The notes under the pieces: model-generated
What the model was told of the DNA's origin: nothing
Databases searched by the model: none
Seen by the model: the letters and a program-made list of their open reading frames with translations, nothing else
From: an uncultured Ignavibacteriota bacterium
Lineage (GTDB): Bacteria > Bacteroidota > Ignavibacteria > Tepidaquicellales > Tepidaquicellaceae
Direction of reading: 5' to 3'
Assembly (NCBI GenBank): GCA_937915485.1
Contig: CALGII010000155.1
Span: forward strand, 1-9,234
Length of the DNA: 9,234 nt
In this document: positions 6,442 to 9,234 of the stretch, piece by piece
Position numbering within the stretch: the stretch's first letter is position 1
Layout: every line of letters starts with the position of its first letter
Position numbers and translations under genes: made by a program

Positions 6442-6470
6442 AAAATATATTTAATGCGATTAAAATCAAA
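6442..6470 (-). promoter_or_regulatory. Candidate Bacteroidota-type promoter for the secreted protein
   Basis: On the minus strand TTTG (6467-6470) is followed after 17 bp by TATATTTT (6442-6449), seven of eight bases of the TAnnTTTG -7 element. Transcription would start near 6436, about 25 nt before the ATG. The surrounding 73-bp gap is very A/T-rich, so chance matches are possible, but spacing and position fit. Confidence 0.4.
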
Positions 6471-6478
6471 TGATTTTA
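6461..6478. repeat. Palindrome overlapping the -33 box
   Basis: TAAAATCA (6461-6468) and TGATTTTA (6471-6478) are exact inverted arms around AA. An outer GCG/CGC pair (6456-6458 with 6481-6483) flanks it across a 2x2 mismatch. It covers the TTTG box of the promoter candidate and lies 7 bp beyond the yjbQ stop codon. It may be an operator, or a weak A/T-rich terminator for yjbQ. Confidence 0.45.
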
Positions 6479-6484
6479 TGCGCG

Positions 6485-6907
6485 CTATTCTCCGACTACT
6501 GTTACGGTAATATTCCGCGGACCTCCGTCGTTCCTATGCTCGCATAAATAAATTCCCTGCCACGTGCCGAGATTAAACGTTCCGTTTGTCACTGGTACGC
6601 TTACGCTGTTCCCAATCAGCGCTGATTTTATATGCGCCGTCATGTCGTCGGGTCCCTCGGACGCGTGCGAATACAAATCTATTTCTTCGGGAACGTAATT
6701 GTTGAAATAATTCTCCATGTCCTTTCTCACGGATGGGTCGGCATTTTCGTTAATCGTTATCGATGCAGAGGTGTGCTTTATCATCACGTGAGCGATACCC
6801 TTCTTAATTTCTCTCAGTTCGGGAATCTGTCTCAATATCTCGGATGTAACCAGATGGAATCCCCTCCTCTTTGCTTGAAGAGCAAATTCTTTTTGAATTA
6901 TCTTCAT
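6485..6907 (-). CDS. yjbQ: YjbQ/UPF0047 family protein
   Basis: A 140-residue cytoplasmic protein with every signature of the YjbQ (secondary thiamine-phosphate synthase-like) family: IKHTSASITINENADPSV (43-60), HASEGPDDMTAHIKSALIG (81-99) and LGTWQGIYLCEHR (113-125). The conserved His residues (H45, H81, H92, H124) and acidic residues (E54, D57, E123) expected to bind a metal are present. The length is normal for the family. Weak thiamine-phosphate synthase activity has been reported for E. coli YjbQ, but the true role is unsettled, so the product name should not be read as a pathway assignment. The start ATG has a fair Shine-Dalgarno, AAGGGA at 6914-6919, six bases ahead, unlike the other genes here. 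It is divergent from the TonB-dependent receptor across 239 bp and upstream of the secreted-protein gene. Confidence 0.93.
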   Translation of the reverse strand: MKIIQKEFALQAKRRGFHLVTSEILRQIPELREIKKGIAHVMIKHTSASITINENADPSVRKDMENYFNNYVPEEIDLYSHASEGPDDMTAHIKSALIGNSVSVPVTNGTFNLGTWQGIYLCEHRNDGGPRNITVTVVGE

Positions 6908-7002
6908 TACGTTTCCCTTCGTATGACGTTGTTCAAAACACTTTGACTAACTTTGAAAATTAATGAAATTCCCGAACGATTAATACGTATAAATATGTTT
7001 CT

Positions 7003-7032
7003 TTTATAAATTTTACTTTTCGGACTTGACAA
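7003..7032 (-). promoter_or_regulatory. Candidate promoter for yjbQ
   Basis: On the minus strand TTGTCA (7027-7032) and TATAAA (7003-7008) are separated by 18 bp, five of six matches in each box to sigma-70. Transcription would start near 6996. The -35 box overlaps that of the divergent receptor promoter. Weak support, by eye only. Confidence 0.25.
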
Positions 7033-7054
7033 TGAAAAAAGATAGCCATATTTT
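7026..7054 (+). promoter_or_regulatory. Candidate promoter for the TonB-dependent receptor
   Basis: A perfect -35 hexamer TTGACA (7026-7031) is followed after 17 bp by TATTTT (7049-7054), four of six for -10. It also fits the Bacteroidota form, TTG then TATTTTAT after 20 bp. The leader to the ATG at 7147 would be about 85 nt and includes the odd palindrome at 7086-7098. Confidence 0.4.
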
Positions 7055-7085
7055 ATTATGGTAAAAATGCGAAACAATGATTGAC

Positions 7086-7098
7086 CCATTCTGAATGG
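7086..7098. repeat. 13-bp odd palindrome CCATTCtGAATGG
   Basis: CCATTC (7086-7091) and GAATGG (7093-7098) are exact inverted arms about one central T. A one-base loop is too tight for an RNA hairpin, so if functional it is a DNA site for a dimeric regulator, downstream of the receptor promoter candidate where a repressor could block transcription. Chance occurrence is possible. It is followed by GGAGG (7097-7101), which has no start codon at a suitable distance. Confidence 0.3.
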
Positions 7099-7146
7099 AG
7101 GGACAACTCGTTAATCTGATTCGCCGTATAAAAAGAAAATTTGGTT

Positions 7147-9234
7147 ATGAAAATTCTACTGGTATTTGTTATCCTTTTTATTTCTGTATCTGCTTTTCCG
7201 CAGAATGACAGCGTGAAAAAAGCGTCCGTCGTGAAAGGAACCGTTAAGAATAAAACGGGCAAGTTTGTTGAAGGCGCCAATGTCGTGATTGAAGGCACGA
7301 TTGACGGCTCGACAACGGATGAAAAGGGTTATTATGAGTTTGAAACCGAAAAGACAGGCAGGCGGGTTATAATATTCTCCGCCGTGGATTTCGGCGAAAG
7401 AAAAATGAACGTTGATATCGAGGAAGGCGGCACGCTGGTTCTTGATGTTACGCTGAGCGGTACGGAATTCAAGACGGATGAAATTACGGTTACGGCAAGT
7501 TCGTTCACGTCGGGCGAGAATTCAAGAGTGACGCTTACTCCGCTTGAAATCACAAGGATACCCGGAGCGGATGCGGACCTCTACCGCGCTATCACCACCT
7601 TCTCCGGTTCCAATCAGGTCGATGAAGGAAGCCGCATCGCGGTTCGAGGCGGAGACCCGTCCGAAGTGCTGACATTTCTCGACGGCGCTTCACTGTATAA
7701 TCCGTTTCTTTTCGGAGATAATTATAACACGTCTTCGTATTCGACTGTGAATCCGTGGGGCATGAAAGGTATTAATTTCTCAAGCGGCGGTTTTTCCGCG
7801 AAATACGGAAACGTGCTTTCCGCTGTGCTCGATTTACAGTCTTACGATATGCCGCAGACAAAAGGAATGTTCGCTTTCATAGGGCTCGCGAATGCGGGTC
7901 TGTCGGGCGTTTACAGGAATAAAGACGGAAAATTCGGAGCGACTTTTTCCGCGGGACAGTTCTTCATAAAGCCGTTTGTCGAAGTTAATAACGACAACAC
8001 GGAGTTTGAACCTATGCCCACGGCGTCAAATCTCGGAGGCACTTTGGTTTTTAAGACGTCGAATACAGGACTGCTCAAGTTGTATCTTAATTACAGTTAT
8101 GACAACATGGGTATAAAAAGCGAGAGTCCAACGTACAACGGATTTTATTCGGGCAGGACGAAAAATATTTTCACGAATCTGAAATATTCTTTCGCGCCGA
8201 CAGACGTTAGCCTGCTTAGCACCAGCGTTTCTTTCAGTTCGGATAATCGAACGAACAAATACGGCGTGCTGAATACCGTATCGAATTCGCTCTACGGAAA
8301 GGTCAGAACGGATTTCGCGACTCCCGTGTCGGAAAACACGGATGTTTCCGCAGGCATCGAGTATGAATACAATGATTTCAAGGAAAACGGACGAGCGCCC
8401 GTTTATTTTTATAATCTCAGGGAGAACGCTCCTTATTACAATCTCGATTTTCTCCGGAAAACCGGCAGGGCAGGCGTTTACACAGAATTAAGATACAAGT
8501 TCAGCGATGATTTCCTTCTGCAGGGAGGCGTGCGTAGTGATTATTATACTCTTACAGAAAAAGCCGTCGTTGACCCGAGGCTTTCAGTGGTTTACCGTAT
8601 CACCAGGCACAGTTTCGTAAAAGCGGCGACGGGAATATATCATCAGTTTCCTGCGTTGATTTATTTCATGCGCGGGAATATTCCTGATCTGAAACCTGAA
8701 CAAGCCGTGCATTACATTCTCGGATACGAGTACAACAGGGAAAATGATTTCATCTTTCGTCTGGAATCTTATTACAAGAGATATACAAACCTTGTCTCGA
8801 ATTCTTATAATTATTATAACTATACTTCGGACGGTAAAGGATACGTAACGGGCGTTGACGCGTTTCTGAAAATCAGACTGAAACCGAAATTCAACGGATG
8901 GCTTTCTTATTCGTATGTCGACTCAAAGCGAACGCCCTATGAGGGAATGAATGAGGTGTCCGCCGATTATGATATAACGCATACACTTTCGTTGGTTTCA
9001 GAGTATAATATTTCGGATTACTTTACGGTGGGAGCGACATATAAAATATCCACGGGGAAACCTTATACTCCCGTCACAGGTAGCATTTATGACCCTTCTC
9101 AGAACGCGTATGTTCCGATATATGCGGAATTGAACAGCGGCCGGTATCCCGTTTATACGCGTATTGACGTTAATGCGCAGTATATTTTCGCTCTTTTCGG
9201 CAGATTCGCCGTGGCGTTTGCCGCTTTGAACAAT
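7147..9234 (+). CDS. TonB-dependent outer-membrane receptor, 3'-truncated by window end
   Basis: The frame is open for 696 codons from ATG 7147 to the last base. The in-frame TAA at 7129-7131 limits the start; ATG 7147 is the first ATG (TTG 7141 is an alternative). Residues 1-18 are a signal peptide (MKILLVFVILFISVSAFP). Residues about 28-105 are a CarboxypepD_reg-type beta-sandwich (VVKGTVKNKTGKFVEGANVV, then TTDEKGYYEF). DEITVTAS (111-118) is a TonB-box-like junction. The plug spans about 125-235 with RIAVRGGDPSEVLTFLDGAS and SGGFSAKYGNVLSAVLDL. From about 240 the alternating aromatic strands of the 22-stranded barrel follow, with DPRLSVVYRI (476-485). The last visible stretch (RIDVNAQYIFALFGRFAVAF) is near the usual C-terminal strands, so few residues are missing. 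It would import a substrate across the outer membrane using TonB energy. It lacks the size of SusC proteins; the substrate cannot be inferred and no SusD-like partner is seen. Confidence 0.93.
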   Translation, partial: MKILLVFVILFISVSAFPQNDSVKKASVVKGTVKNKTGKFVEGANVVIEGTIDGSTTDEKGYYEFETEKTGRRVIIFSAVDFGERKMNVDIEEGGTLVLDVTLSGTEFKTDEITVTASSFTSGENSRVTLTPLEITRIPGADADLYRAITTFSGSNQVDEGSRIAVRGGDPSEVLTFLDGASLYNPFLFGDNYNTSSYSTVNPWGMKGINFSSGGFSAKYGNVLSAVLDLQSYDMPQTKGMFAFIGLANAGLSGVYRNKDGKFGATFSAGQFFIKPFVEVNNDNTEFEPMPTASNLGGTLVFKTSNTGLLKLYLNYSYDNMGIKSESPTYNGFYSGRTKNIFTNLKYSFAPTDVSLLSTSVSFSSDNRTNKYGVLNTVSNSLYGKVRTDFATPVSENTDVSAGIEYEYNDFKENGRAPVYFYNLRENAPYYNLDFLRKTGRAGVYTELRYKFSDDFLLQGGVRSDYYTLTEKAVVDPRLSVVYRITRHSFVKAATGIYHQFPALIYFMRGNIPDLKPEQAVHYILGYEYNRENDFIFRLESYYKRYTNLVSNSYNYYNYTSDGKGYVTGVDAFLKIRLKPKFNGWLSYSYVDSKRTPYEGMNEVSADYDITHTLSLVSEYNISDYFTVGATYKISTGKPYTPVTGSIYDPSQNAYVPIYAELNSGRYPVYTRIDVNAQYIFALFGRFAVAFAALNN

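Noticed and set aside
6983..6990. Palindrome ATACGTAT
   Set aside because: An 8-bp palindrome is expected dozens of times by chance in this length and it has no other support.
7056..7298. Minus-strand open frame overlapping the receptor start
   Set aside because: It is antisense to the signal peptide and CarboxypepD_reg domain of the receptor and shows no family motif.
1..9234. Defence island, mobile element, phage or tRNA/rRNA genes
   Set aside because: I looked for transposase, integrase, restriction, toxin-antitoxin and nuclease motifs, terminal inverted repeats and tRNA-like folds on both strands and found none. No multi-gene undescribed system is supported.

Overview
The window looks like chromosome from the Ignavibacteriota/Bacteroidota-Chlorobiota (FCB) group. 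The best evidence is a large secreted protein ending in a type IX secretion (T9SS) type-A sorting domain of the 'NFPNPFNPVTKI' style, which is common in Ignavibacteria-type genomes. A CarboxypepD_reg-type TonB-dependent receptor, mostly A/T-rich leaders without clear Shine-Dalgarno sites, and promoter candidates resembling the Bacteroidota TTTG / TAnnTTTG form agree with this. The phylum call is inference, not a phylogeny.

Layout. (1) 1-55: a heptanucleotide tandem repeat. (2) 63-2432, minus strand: a probable two-gene operon with a six-helix TauE/SafE-type (DsbD_2-like) membrane protein upstream of adenine deaminase, 9 bp apart. (3) 2433-3002: a 570-bp gap with no convincing gene but unusually many inverted repeats, including a 10-bp-arm hairpin followed by T6 and a second hairpin overlapping the likely promoter of the next gene. 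(4) 3003-3404, plus strand: a small periplasmic Spy/CpxP-like protein with two LTxxQ motifs. (5) 3492-3523: a strong bidirectional terminator between convergent genes. (6) 3547-6411, minus strand: a 954-residue T9SS-exported protein with an Asp-box propeller, two Ig-like domains, an unnamed conserved-looking domain and a sorting domain. (7) 6485-6907, minus strand: a YjbQ/UPF0047 protein. (8) 6908-7146: a divergent intergenic region whose two candidate promoters share overlapping -35 boxes. (9) 7147 to the window end, plus strand: a TonB-dependent receptor, open through the last base and lacking only its C-terminus.

Functionally this is mostly ordinary housekeeping and envelope content: purine salvage, a membrane transporter or metal-handling protein, an envelope chaperone-like protein, a cell-surface or secreted propeller protein and an outer-membrane importer. 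I see no defence system, mobile element, CRISPR array, rRNA or tRNA, and no multi-gene system I would call new. The items most worth a second look are the structured gap at 2721-2973, the unnamed domain at residues about 674-847 of the secreted protein, and the palindromes placed over candidate promoters.
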